This document shows positions 14,349 through 23,025 of a stretch of DNA of 35,111 nt, piece after piece. Location of the stretch: assembly GCF_018332695.1 (NCBI RefSeq), contig NZ_BOQN01000140.1, forward strand, positions 1 through 35,111, given 5' to 3'. The position numbers and the translations under genes are program-made. Source of the stretch: Paractinoplanes toevensis. Lineage in GTDB: Bacteria; Actinomycetota; Actinomycetes; Mycobacteriales; Micromonosporaceae. How positions within the stretch are numbered: position 1 is the first letter of the stretch; each line of letters begins with the position of its first letter. The notes under the pieces are model-generated. The model was given only the letters and a program-made list of their open reading frames with translations, had not been told where the DNA came from and did not search any database.

Positions 14349-16115
14349 TCAGCGACCGACCTTGCGCCGGACCATCCCCACCACGTCACTTACTTCGCGG
14401 ACTCGGAGCGCCGTGGCGGCCACGAGATAGGTCAGCAGAATGACCCCACCGCCCGCGATCAACTGCACGATCGCCTGTCCCCGGCCGTCCGGCGCGCCGG
14501 CTCCGGGCAGCAGGTGCACGACGAGGATGCCGAGCCCGGCCGCGACCGCCGCGGCCACCAGAACCTTGATCAGCGACACCGCGACCGCGCCGAGGTTGAG
14601 CCGGCCGATCTGGCGGCGCAGCACGGCCAGCGAGATGAGCGCCGAGACCAGATAGGAGATCGCATTGCCGGCGGTCATGCCCACGGCCGACAAGGATTTG
14701 TCGAGGATCGCGGCCAGGGCGAAGTAGGCGCCGATCCGTACGGCGACCACCGGGAGGTTGATCAGCGCGGCGGTCCGGTTGCCCTGCAGAGAATAGAAGG
14801 CGTACGTGCAGAGGTAGCTGATCGACAGCGGCAGCACCGCGAACGCGGCCACCACCAGCACGTCACCGGTGGCCAGCGCGTCGTGGTTGGTGAACTTGCC
14901 GCCCTGGAACAGCATCACCGCGATCGGGGCGCCGAGCACGCCGTAGACCACCGCGATCGGGGCCAGCGCGGCCGAGACCAGCCGGATGCCGCGGCTCAGG
15001 TCGGCGCTGACCTCGCTGAACCGGCCCTCGGCGGCGGCCGCGCTCATCTTCGGCAGCAGCGCCGTCATCACCGACACGCCGACGATGCCGTGCGCCATCA
15101 TCGTCAGCAGGAAGACGTTGTTGAACGCCAGCGTGCTGGCGCTGCCCTTGCCGGCCACCTGGTTGAGGATGCGGACCACCACGAAGACCGCGATCTGGTT
15201 GGCGGCGACGTAGCAGAGCATCCAGCCGGCCAGCCGGCCGATCTCGCCGAGGCCGAGCGAGCGCGGATCCCAGCGCCATTTCCAGCTGAAGCCGACCTTG
15301 CGCAGCGCGGGCAGCAGGCCGATCGCCTGTACCACCATGCCGAGGAGGGTGCCGAGACCCATCACCAGGATCGCGCTGCCGCTGATGTTGGTCACCGACA
15401 GGTCGTCGCTGGAGAAGAACAGGATGAACACGCCGCAGACCGCGATGACCACGACGTTGTTCAGGATCGGTGCCCACATCGGCGCGGCGAAGTGCCCGCG
15501 CACGTTCAGCACCGCGCCGATCAACGCGGACAGGCCGGTGAAGAAGATGATCGGGAGGATCAGGTACGCGAAATGGGTGACCAGGTTGCGGTAGGCCGTC
15601 GTGGTGTCGTCGCCGGACTGGATCCAGGTGATCAGCGGGGCCGCGACCGCCACCAGGACGGTCGCGATGCCGAGGGACACCGCCGCGAAGGTCAGCAGCT
15701 TCCGGGTGAACTCGAGTCCACCGTCCGGGTCGGCCTTGCGCCGGCGCACCAGCAGCGGCACCAGCACGCTCGACAGGATGCCGCCGAGCAGCAGCTCGTA
15801 GATTTGGCCGGGGAGGAACTGGGCACTGGTGTACGCGTCGCCGACGCCGGCGCCCAGGGCCATGCCGATCAGGGCGTTCCGGGCGAACCCGATGATCCGG
15901 CTGACCAGGCTGCCGATCGCCATGACCGCGCTGTTGCCGGCCGTGCCACCGTCGCCGGTCGTGCCGCCGTCGGCCGGCGGCACCTGCTCCGGGGGTAGCG
16001 CCTGGTCCTGGCCGGTCACCTCGGCGTCGACCGAGATCAGGGTGACACCCTCCTCGGCCCGCGGTGGCACCCCGTCCGGTGACGCGTGCGCGCTCCGGTA
16101 CAAGCCGCTGTTCAC
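14349..16115 (-). CDS. murJ: Lipid II flippase MurJ/MviN
   Basis: A 588-residue polytopic protein of the MOP superfamily, with an N-terminal cytoplasmic tail of about 60 Pro/Gly-rich residues followed by about 14 predicted membrane helices. Family signatures include SRIIGFARNALIG in the first helix region, the GGILSSVLVPLL segment, ILNNVVVIAV, and NVFLLTMMAHGIVGVSVMTALLP. MurJ moves lipid II across the membrane for wall synthesis. GTG 16115 has GGGAGG five bases upstream. It lacks the fused pseudokinase found in mycobacteria; that is the next gene. It is preceded at 49 bp by a hypothetical gene on the same strand, so an operon running from 17037 to at least 10981 is likely. Confidence 0.95.
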   Translation of the reverse strand: MNSGLYRSAHASPDGVPPRAEEGVTLISVDAEVTGQDQALPPEQVPPADGGTTGDGGTAGNSAVMAIGSLVSRIIGFARNALIGMALGAGVGDAYTSAQFLPGQIYELLLGGILSSVLVPLLVRRRKADPDGGLEFTRKLLTFAAVSLGIATVLVAVAAPLITWIQSGDDTTTAYRNLVTHFAYLILPIIFFTGLSALIGAVLNVRGHFAAPMWAPILNNVVVIAVCGVFILFFSSDDLSVTNISGSAILVMGLGTLLGMVVQAIGLLPALRKVGFSWKWRWDPRSLGLGEIGRLAGWMLCYVAANQIAVFVVVRILNQVAGKGSASTLAFNNVFLLTMMAHGIVGVSVMTALLPKMSAAAAEGRFSEVSADLSRGIRLVSAALAPIAVVYGVLGAPIAVMLFQGGKFTNHDALATGDVLVVAAFAVLPLSISYLCTYAFYSLQGNRTAALINLPVVAVRIGAYFALAAILDKSLSAVGMTAGNAISYLVSALISLAVLRRQIGRLNLGAVAVSLIKVLVAAAVAAGLGILVVHLLPGAGAPDGRGQAIVQLIAGGGVILLTYLVAATALRVREVSDVVGMVRRKVGR

Positions 16116-16164
16116 CCGTGCCTCCCGACCTGTCCCGATAATGCAGTCACCATAAAGGGGTACG

Positions 16165-17037
16165 TCACAGCCGGCGGCGCAGGAGGGTGCCCGGCTCGGC
16201 GCCGGCCAGTGTTTCCACCATCCAGTACGCCTCCAGCGGCACCAGCGGCTCGCTCAGAGCGTCCAGCACGGTCGGATGATCGCAGCCGGCCTCGGTGAGC
16301 GCACCCAGCAGGGCGGGAATGGGTGCGAGGTCACCGGCGTCGAGGATGCGGCGGGCCAGCGGGCGGGTCTGCGCATACCAGGAGCGGCGGGGGACGTCGG
16401 CCAGGAGCGCGGCCGATCGGCGTACGAGATCGGCCAGGTCCTCTCGCGGGAACCGCTTCCCCACTCGTACCTCGGAAAAGCGGTCGGGCGGACGGATCAG
16501 CTCGGCAATCGCGGTTTCGTCGAGCACCTGCGGCGAAGCCGCTGGTGGAGACGGCCACCAGTCGTCGCTCGCGAAGAGCGGCAGCGGAGTCTGCTCGGGC
16601 CCGCAGGGCGCGGGCGGCGGGACATCCCGGCGCAGCGAGCGGTACGCGGCCGTGCGGATCGCGGCGATCGACGACTCGTCGTCGTCCGGGGTCGGCGGCG
16701 CGAACGGCGACAGCAGCGCGACCACCAGGCCCGGATGCGGCAGCGTCGGATCGTCCAGGGCGATCACCCGGGCGAACAGGTCGAGCTCCCACCAGCGCAG
16801 GGCCGCCGGGTAGGGACCCGCCGCCGGCGCCCAGCCCAGCTGGACGGGCTCGGAGTGGGCCGGGACGCGCAGGCCGAGCGTGCGCTCGCCGGTGGCCGGG
16901 TCGAGGTCGAGGATGAGCGAATAGCCGCCGGTCACCGGGAAGGTGGTGCGCAGCTCGGGTGAGTCGGGTTCGGCGGCGGCACCCATCCAGAACCCGGGGT
17001 CCTCGGCGAGGTGACGCAGCGCCTCGGAAACGGGCAC
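16165..17037 (-). CDS. Conserved hypothetical protein upstream of murJ
   Basis: A 290-residue soluble protein with no signal peptide or membrane helix. It is rich in Leu, Pro, Ala and Trp. Visible segments include an N-terminal EALRHLAEDPGFW, a strand pair around YSLILDLDPATGERTLGLRVP, and a C-terminal helical part (RPLARRILDAGDLAPIPALL). I do not recognise the family. GTG 17037 has GGCAGGA at a suitable distance. It is the first gene of the murJ operon and is divergent from pcnA with only 57 bp between the starts. In mycobacteria the equivalent place holds mutT4 and a large membrane protein; neither is here. A role tied to the envelope is suggested only by position. Confidence 0.8.
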   Translation of the reverse strand: MPVSEALRHLAEDPGFWMGAAAEPDSPELRTTFPVTGGYSLILDLDPATGERTLGLRVPAHSEPVQLGWAPAAGPYPAALRWWELDLFARVIALDDPTLPHPGLVVALLSPFAPPTPDDDESSIAAIRTAAYRSLRRDVPPPAPCGPEQTPLPLFASDDWWPSPPAASPQVLDETAIAELIRPPDRFSEVRVGKRFPREDLADLVRRSAALLADVPRRSWYAQTRPLARRILDAGDLAPIPALLGALTEAGCDHPTVLDALSEPLVPLEAYWMVETLAGAEPGTLLRRRL

Positions 17038-17079
17038 GTGTCCATCCTGCCCGTTTAGGAATCACGCTGCCACGCCCTA

Positions 17080-17085
17080 TACGCT
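17080..17085 (+). promoter_or_regulatory. Probable -10 element of pcnA
   Basis: TACGCT (TANNNT pattern) lies nine bases before the pcnA ATG, with no Shine-Dalgarno sequence between them. The transcript is likely leaderless or nearly so. The 57-bp divergent gap must also hold the promoter for the murJ operon. Confidence 0.4.
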
Positions 17086-17094
17086 GGTAACCCC

Positions 17095-18522
17095 ATGTCT
17101 GTTCTCAATGCCGCCCAGCAGAACGCGGTCGCCGAGCTGCTGCGCGTGTCCCCGGTCGCCGACGAACTGGGGCGCCGTTTCGGCGCCGCCGGCCATGAGT
17201 TGCACCTTGTGGGCGGTTCGGTGCGGGACGCGCTGCTGCTCCGGCTCGGTGACGATCTCGACTTCTGCACCGACGCCACCCCCGAGGAGACCCTCGAGCT
17301 GGTGCAGGGGTGGGCCGACGCGATCTGGGAGACCGGGCGCGAGTTCGGCACGATCGGCATCCAGAAGAACGGGCTCCGGCTGGAGATCACCACATTCCGG
17401 GCGGAAGCCTACGACGGGGTCACGCGTAACCCGATCGTGCAATACGGCAAGACTCTTCTCGAAGACCTCGAGCGGCGCGACTTCACCATCAACGCGATGG
17501 CGGTGTCGCTGCCCAGGCACGTCTTCACCGATCCGTACGGTGGGCTGGCCGATCTTGCGGCGAAGGTGATCCGGACGCCGGCCACGCCGGCCCAGTCGTT
17601 CGGTGATGATCCACTTCGGATGCTGCGGGCGGCCCGGTTCGCGGCGAAGCTCCAATTCACTGTGGACCCATCGGTCATCACCGCCATGACCGATATGTGC
17701 GCCGATCTCGACCGAATCACCGCGGAACGGGTTCGGGACGAGTTCACCAAGCTGATGTGCGGCGCCGACCCGATCACCGGGTTGCGGCTGCTCGTCGACA
17801 CCGGCCTGGCCGACCGCTTCCTGCCGGAGATCTCCGGGCTCAAGCTCGAGATCGACGAGCACGCCCAGCACAAGGACGTCTACGAGCACACGCTGATCGT
17901 GGTGGCCAACGCCATCCGGCTCGAGGACGACGCGCCCGACTTCGTGCTGCGGATGGCCGCGCTCATGCACGACGTCGGCAAGCCGGCCACCAAGGCCGTC
18001 GGCCGGGACGGCCGGGTCAGCTTCCACCACCACGAGATCGTCGGCGCCCGGCTCACCAAGCAGCGCATGAAGGCCATGAAATACCCCAAGGACATCACCT
18101 CCGAGGTGGTCGAGCTGGTCTCCCTTCACCTGCGCTTCTATGGGTACGGGCGGGGCGAGTGGACCGATTCGGCGGTGCGGCGGTACGTGACCGACGCCGG
18201 CCCGCTGCTGAACCGGCTGCACAAGCTCACCCGCTCCGACGTCACCACCCGGAACCGGCGCAAGGCAGCCAACCTCGCCGCCGACTACGACGCGCTCGAG
18301 GAACGGATCAGCCGGCTGCAGGCCGAGGAGGACCTCGCCCGGGTGCGGCCCGACCTCGACGGCAACGCGATCATGGAACTGCTCGGGGTGCCGCCCGGCC
18401 CGATCGTCGGTCAGGCCTGGCGTTACCTCAAGGAGCTGCGGCTCGATCGCGGGCCGCTGGACCGGGACGAGGCCGAGGCCGAGCTCTACAAGTGGGCGCG
18501 CGACCAGGGGCACGTCTCGTAG
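17095..18522 (+). CDS. pcnA: CCA tRNA nucleotidyltransferase / poly(A) polymerase family
   Basis: A 475-residue class II nucleotidyltransferase, which adds or repairs the CCA end of tRNAs. The head domain has LVGGSVRDALL from residue 38 and the metal-binding Asp54-x-Asp56 (DDLDF). The neck has RRDFTINAMA, followed by DPLRMLRAARFAAKL. An HD phosphohydrolase domain follows, with MHDVGK (His292-Asp293) and later FHHHE, a fusion found in bacterial CCA enzymes. It lies divergent from the murJ operon, as in other actinobacteria. The ATG start coincides with a leaderless-type -10. In actinobacteria these enzymes are usually true CCA-adding enzymes despite the pcnA name. Confidence 0.95.
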   Translation: MSVLNAAQQNAVAELLRVSPVADELGRRFGAAGHELHLVGGSVRDALLLRLGDDLDFCTDATPEETLELVQGWADAIWETGREFGTIGIQKNGLRLEITTFRAEAYDGVTRNPIVQYGKTLLEDLERRDFTINAMAVSLPRHVFTDPYGGLADLAAKVIRTPATPAQSFGDDPLRMLRAARFAAKLQFTVDPSVITAMTDMCADLDRITAERVRDEFTKLMCGADPITGLRLLVDTGLADRFLPEISGLKLEIDEHAQHKDVYEHTLIVVANAIRLEDDAPDFVLRMAALMHDVGKPATKAVGRDGRVSFHHHEIVGARLTKQRMKAMKYPKDITSEVVELVSLHLRFYGYGRGEWTDSAVRRYVTDAGPLLNRLHKLTRSDVTTRNRRKAANLAADYDALEERISRLQAEEDLARVRPDLDGNAIMELLGVPPGPIVGQAWRYLKELRLDRGPLDRDEAEAELYKWARDQGHVS

Positions 18523-18553
18523 GGCGTACCTGTCGTACCCCCGGAGCAGAATC

Positions 18554-19015
18554 GTGGGCATGTTCGTCGTCGAATCAGCCATCGGACCGCTCGGCGTCTC
18601 CGTGCTCGGTGACACCGTGGTCGGGGTCCACTTCGGGGCACGGCCCGGTCCGGCCGGCTCCCATCCGGCCGCCGATCAGCTCGTGGCCTACTTCGCGGGT
18701 GAGCTCACCGAGTTCACCGTGCCGGTCGAGGCGCGCGGCGGCTCCGAGTTCGAGCGGGCGGTGTGGGCCGAGATCGCCAAGATCCCCTACGGCGAGATGG
18801 TGACCTACGGATCGATCGCCACCGCCCTGGGCGACCCGGGGGCGGCCCGCGCGGTCGGCACGGCCTGCAACCACAACCCGATCCCGGTGATCGTCCCGTG
18901 TCATCGGGTGGTCGGGGCCGGCGGCAAGATGGTCGGCTTCGGTGGCGGTCTCGACCGCAAGCGCAAGCTGCTCGAACTGGAGGCGAGGGTCGCGCTGACC
19001 CGCTCCTGGGGATGA
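18554..19015 (+). CDS. ogt: Methylated-DNA--protein-cysteine S-methyltransferase
   Basis: A 153-residue DNA repair protein that takes the alkyl group from O6-alkylguanine onto its own cysteine. The acceptor is Cys116 in IVPCHRVV; the preceding NHNPIPV and the recognition helix around YGSIATALG are typical. It contains the ribonuclease-like N-terminal fold plus the active-site domain. GTG 18554 has GGAG seven bases upstream, while the nearby ATG 18560 is at an unfavourable distance, so the GTG is chosen. It follows pcnA by 31 bp and may be co-transcribed. No Ada-type regulator is present. Confidence 0.95.
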   Translation: MGMFVVESAIGPLGVSVLGDTVVGVHFGARPGPAGSHPAADQLVAYFAGELTEFTVPVEARGGSEFERAVWAEIAKIPYGEMVTYGSIATALGDPGAARAVGTACNHNPIPVIVPCHRVVGAGGKMVGFGGGLDRKRKLLELEARVALTRSWG

Positions 19016-19150
19016 TCGTTAAGGCCTGAGTGAATAGATGGCCGCCGATGACATTTGTCATGGTCCGGCTCTCGGACATTGATGTACGTTCCCTGCCGCG
19101 CGTCTCCGGTGCCGGATCGGCCGGTGCTCGGACGCCACACGGGGGAACGA

Positions 19151-22100
19151 ATGAATTTCATACGCAGGAGAAGTCTGCCCATCGCAGCCTTGGCTCTGGT
19201 GATTCCGGCGGCCTTATCGGTCCCGCAGAGCGCCGCGGCGGCACCCTCGCCGCCGCCTGCGCCGTCCGTTTTGCCCGACCCGGCCCGGGTGCTGCCGTCC
19301 GGCTGGCAGTCGGCCAAGGACCGCGCGACCGTCGTGGACGGCACGATGGACGGGCTCAACGTGCTGGTGGCCGAGGAGTCGGCCGGCTACCGGTGGCGCA
19401 CCGCGGCCACCCTGTCCGAGCCGGGTTACGACGCCGACCAGTGGATCGGCCAGGCCTGCGTGACCGGCGACGGCAACCGGGCCGTGGTCGTCTACGCGCC
19501 GCGCACCTTCACCAACCGCGAGTCCGGAATGGCGGGCGGCGGCTTCACGGCCGTCGTCGACCTGCGCAGCGGTGCCATTCGCAAGCTGCCGGTGCGGTCG
19601 ACGCTGGCCTATCACAGCCCCGGCTGCGGAACCGGTTCGCAGGTCGCGATCTCCACACAGGACCAGGGCGGTTCCACGGTTCGCCTGATCGACGCCGCCA
19701 CCGGTGCGGTGACCTCGACGTACGCGGCCTCCGGCCAGGTCACCTCGGCGGTCCCGTACGACGGTGGGACGGTCGGGGTTCTCGGCCGCAGCATCGTCCG
19801 GCTGGGCAGGACGGGCGTCACCGTGCTCGCCACCGAGGACGGGCAACCGTTCCGGCTGCACCCGGACACCTCCGGCGGTCTCGCCTACGAGGTGGCCGCC
19901 GGCGACCAGGCACGGGTCTACCGCCTGGCCCGGGGAAAGCGGAAGAGTCTCGGGTCCGGGCGGCTCGACCGGCTCCAGCTGACCGGCTCGGCGGGCCGGG
20001 TCTTCGTGCTCGGCCCGGACCGCGCCAAGGTCGGCACGACCGGCCTGACCGGCTGGCAGTCGATCGACGCGCCGGTGAACGCGCAGGTCTCCACGACCGG
20101 CACGCTCGCGGTCACCTCCTCGGCTCCGGCCGCCGCACCCGGCTCCGCGGCGCCGGTCACGATCAACGCCAGGCTGTCGCACTCCGCGGAGAAGGTCAGC
20201 TTCGAGGTCCGGCCGGCCGACGCCACAGCGAGCGGCAGCAGCGCGTCGCCCGCGCTCGCCACGGCCGCCGCCGCGCTCGCGCCCGGCAACGACCCGACCG
20301 ACCCGGACCGCGGCTGCTCGATGGCCCGCAATAATCCGGCGCAGCAGGCCTACCAGGCCACGTCGGCGCAGGTCGAATGGGCCGCCGATCTCGCCGTGAA
20401 GGGTTCGCTGACCACCACCCGGCCGGCGAACTGGAACAACGCCGGCAACTCGCCGTACCAGATCCAGGGTGACAACGGGCTCTTCAAGCTGCACACCCTC
20501 GCCGGTGGCGGCCAGGTGCCGGCCCAGGTGCTGCTCGGTGCGCTCGCGCAGGAGTCCAACACCATGCACGCGAGCCCGCACGCGGTCGACGGCGAGACCG
20601 GCAACTTCAACCAGGGCGGCTTCTACGGCAACTGGGTCAGCTGGAGCACCGTCGACTGTGGTTACGGCATCGGCCAGATCACCACGGGCATGACGGTCGC
20701 CGACGGCAACTCGGTCTGGTCGGCGCCGCAGCGGCTCGCGATCGCGACCGATTACGCGGCCAACATCGCGGCGTCGGTCAACATGATGATCGACAAGTGG
20801 AACCAGCTGTACTCGGCCGGGATCCTGGCCAACGGCGGCGACCCGCGGTACATCGAGAACTGGTATCTCGCGGCTTGGGCGTACAACACCGGCATCCAGC
20901 CGGGCTCGGCCGCCTACGGCAACACCACCGGGTGTACGCCGTCGCCGAACTGCACCGACGCCGCCGGGCACTGGGGGCTGGGCTGGTCGAACAACCCGAG
21001 CAACCCGAATTACCCGGTGGACCGCGGGGTTTTCAACGGGCAGGACGAGTTCGACGCCAAGCACCCGAACCTCTGGCCGTACCCGGACAAGGCGCTGGGC
21101 TGGGCCTACAAGCCGGTGGCCCGGTTCAACTACACCAACAAGTACTGGGAGCCGGCGTACTCGGCGGCCAGCGGCCCGTCCCCGATCATGACCGGCAGCA
21201 ACACCTTCTGCAACGCCGACGACCAGTGCACGCCGAACGTCGCCAAGGACGTCAACGGCAAGACCGGCGCCGGCCAGTGCAACCTCAGCGATCTGCACTG
21301 CTGGTGGCACCGGCCGGTGAACTGGATCGGCGGCAGCCCGTGCGACGTCTCCACCTGCGGCATCGAGGCCCTGCGGTACCACGCCGGGGACGCCGAGCCG
21401 GCCCGGGCGAACGTCTACCCGACCAACTGCGACACCACCGCCCTGCCGTGGGGCGCGAAGATCGTCGACGACGTGTCGGTGGCTGACCCGTTCGGGGCGT
21501 GCGGGGGCGCGATCTTCAACCAGGGCGGATCGTTCGGGCTGAGCTTCGCCTCGGCCACGCCGTCCGGCTGCACCTCGAAGTGCATCAACTACCGGAGCAA
21601 GATCGATTTCCACCAGGTCGGCGGGACCGGCTTCGACGGGCACTTCTGGTTCGCGCACGAGATCACCCCGCAGACCCAGAACGCCTACCTGCAGGTGACC
21701 GGCACCTGGACGCTCAACGCGCCGAACGCATGGACCCGGGTGCTCGTCCACCTCCCGCAGATCGGGGCCCAGACCCAGCAGGCGAAGTATCTGATCAATC
21801 TGCCGAACGGCCAGACCAAGAAGCGGGTGATCACCACCTCGTACGAGGCGGACACCTGGGTCGAGCTGGGCGTCTACGACATGCGCGGCTCCGGCTCGCC
21901 GACCGTGCAGCTCAGCAACGTCACCGGGTCGGGGGTGGCGCTCGACGTGGCGTGGGACGCGCTCGCCTACGTGCCGCTGCCGGCGAAGCCGCACGACATG
22001 GTCGTCGCGCTCGGCGACTCGTACTCCTCGGGTGAGGGAACCGGCGACTACTACCACGAGACCGATCAGTACGGGAACGACAGCAGCAAGCAGAACGCCT

Positions 22101-22957
22101 GCCGGCGCAGCCCCAACGCCTGGTCACGGCAGGTGACCCTGCCGGGTTACGCGGGGACGATCGGCCAGCGCACCGACGCCCACGACCCAACCTTGGCGTA
22201 CGCCATGGTGGCCTGCAGCGGTGCTCTCGCCTACAACGTCGCCGCCTCGGACCGGCCCTGGAACGACCCGGACAGCTGGGCACCGCACGGGCAGTACCGC
22301 GAGGTGCCCCAACTGGACTCCGGCGTCGTCGACGAGAACACCACGATGGTGCTGCTGACCATCGGCGGCAACGACGCCAGATTCACCGACGTGCTGGTCG
22401 AGTGCATGCAGACCGACTGCACCGGCAAGGAGTCGGTGTACGAGGCGAACATCGACCGGGTCGTGGTCCCACGGGTCGATCAGCTGCTGGCCGAGATCCA
22501 CTCGATGGCGCCGCACGCGCTGGTGGTCATGGCCGGCTATCCGCACCTGTTCGCGCTCGACGCCGACCTCGACGGATGCTCGGTCGCGGCGGCCGGGTTG
22601 TGCCCGCTCATCGCGCATTACGGCTGGGCGCTGAGCCCGGCCGAGACGACGATGCTGAACCGGGTCTCCAACTACATGATGGCGAAGGTGCTGCCGGCGT
22701 CGTCGCGCAACGACGACGACAGCGGCACCCTGCCACTCGACATGATCAGTCCGTTCGAGGGGCACAACATCGCGGGCTGGGGCGACAGCGGCTGGCTCAA
22801 CGCGCTGACCGTGCCGAACATCAACACCAGCTCCGGTGAGCCGACGTTCAGCGCGGACGTCCCGGTCGGCTTCTCCTCGTTCCATCCGAACGCCACCGGC
22901 GCGCGGGAGGGTTACGCCGGCACGGCCACGCGGGTGATCGCGAGCTGGTACAGCTAG
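19151..22957 (+). CDS. Secreted lysozyme-like plus SGNH hydrolase multidomain protein
   Basis: A 1268-residue exported protein. It has a signal peptide (1-30, RRR then a hydrophobic run ending SAAAA), a region of beta-rich repeats (about 50-350) that may be a propeller, then a lysozyme/SLT-like domain (about 395-590) with ALAQESN (candidate catalytic Glu468) and GYGIGQIT (504-511). A Cys- and Trp-rich segment leads to a golvesin C-terminal-like beta domain (about 815-942). The C-terminal SGNH hydrolase (about 948-1268) has GDSYSSGE (nucleophile Ser957), GGND (1072-1075) and FHPN (His1245). The Asp normally three residues before His is Ser1242, as in Ser-His dyad esterases of streptomycetes. 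ATG 19151 follows GGGGGAA. A role in wall turnover or deacylation is inferred. Confidence 0.85.
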   Translation: MNFIRRRSLPIAALALVIPAALSVPQSAAAAPSPPPAPSVLPDPARVLPSGWQSAKDRATVVDGTMDGLNVLVAEESAGYRWRTAATLSEPGYDADQWIGQACVTGDGNRAVVVYAPRTFTNRESGMAGGGFTAVVDLRSGAIRKLPVRSTLAYHSPGCGTGSQVAISTQDQGGSTVRLIDAATGAVTSTYAASGQVTSAVPYDGGTVGVLGRSIVRLGRTGVTVLATEDGQPFRLHPDTSGGLAYEVAAGDQARVYRLARGKRKSLGSGRLDRLQLTGSAGRVFVLGPDRAKVGTTGLTGWQSIDAPVNAQVSTTGTLAVTSSAPAAAPGSAAPVTINARLSHSAEKVSFEVRPADATASGSSASPALATAAAALAPGNDPTDPDRGCSMARNNPAQQAYQATSAQVEWAADLAVKGSLTTTRPANWNNAGNSPYQIQGDNGLFKLHTLAGGGQVPAQVLLGALAQESNTMHASPHAVDGETGNFNQGGFYGNWVSWSTVDCGYGIGQITTGMTVADGNSVWSAPQRLAIATDYAANIAASVNMMIDKWNQLYSAGILANGGDPRYIENWYLAAWAYNTGIQPGSAAYGNTTGCTPSPNCTDAAGHWGLGWSNNPSNPNYPVDRGVFNGQDEFDAKHPNLWPYPDKALGWAYKPVARFNYTNKYWEPAYSAASGPSPIMTGSNTFCNADDQCTPNVAKDVNGKTGAGQCNLSDLHCWWHRPVNWIGGSPCDVSTCGIEALRYHAGDAEPARANVYPTNCDTTALPWGAKIVDDVSVADPFGACGGAIFNQGGSFGLSFASATPSGCTSKCINYRSKIDFHQVGGTGFDGHFWFAHEITPQTQNAYLQVTGTWTLNAPNAWTRVLVHLPQIGAQTQQAKYLINLPNGQTKKRVITTSYEADTWVELGVYDMRGSGSPTVQLSNVTGSGVALDVAWDALAYVPLPAKPHDMVVALGDSYSSGEGTGDYYHETDQYGNDSSKQNACRRSPNAWSRQVTLPGYAGTIGQRTDAHDPTLAYAMVACSGALAYNVAASDRPWNDPDSWAPHGQYREVPQLDSGVVDENTTMVLLTIGGNDARFTDVLVECMQTDCTGKESVYEANIDRVVVPRVDQLLAEIHSMAPHALVVMAGYPHLFALDADLDGCSVAAAGLCPLIAHYGWALSPAETTMLNRVSNYMMAKVLPASSRNDDDSGTLPLDMISPFEGHNIAGWGDSGWLNALTVPNINTSSGEPTFSADVPVGFSSFHPNATGAREGYAGTATRVIASWYS

Positions 22958-22970
22958 TCCGCCATCGATT

Positions 22971-23015
22971 GGTGGCAGCGGCCCGCTACGGTCCGGCCGC
23001 TGCCACCTTATTTTT
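22971..23015 (+). terminator. Intrinsic terminator directly before the next gene's RBS
   Basis: Arms GGTGGCAGCGGCC (22971-22983) and GGCCGCTGCCACC (22995-23007) pair perfectly around an 11-base loop and are followed by TTATTTTT. It starts 13 bp after the hydrolase stop. The T run is followed within two bases by the GGAG ribosome-binding site of the next gene. Confidence 0.9.
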
Positions 23016-23025
23016 CGGAGAAGAC

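Noticed and set aside
14322..15998. A 558-codon plus-strand frame opposite murJ
   Set aside because: It is rich in His/Arg/Gln/Asp with no domain and is the antisense of a well-supported membrane protein gene.
19055..19150. Earlier start for the secreted hydrolase
   Set aside because: The extra 32 residues precede a clear signal peptide at 19151, which also has a GGGGGAA ribosome-binding site.
19214..22057. A 947-codon minus-strand frame opposite the secreted hydrolase
   Set aside because: It is a high-GC shadow frame: Arg/Val/Gly-rich, without motifs, opposite a gene with signal peptide and three recognisable domains.
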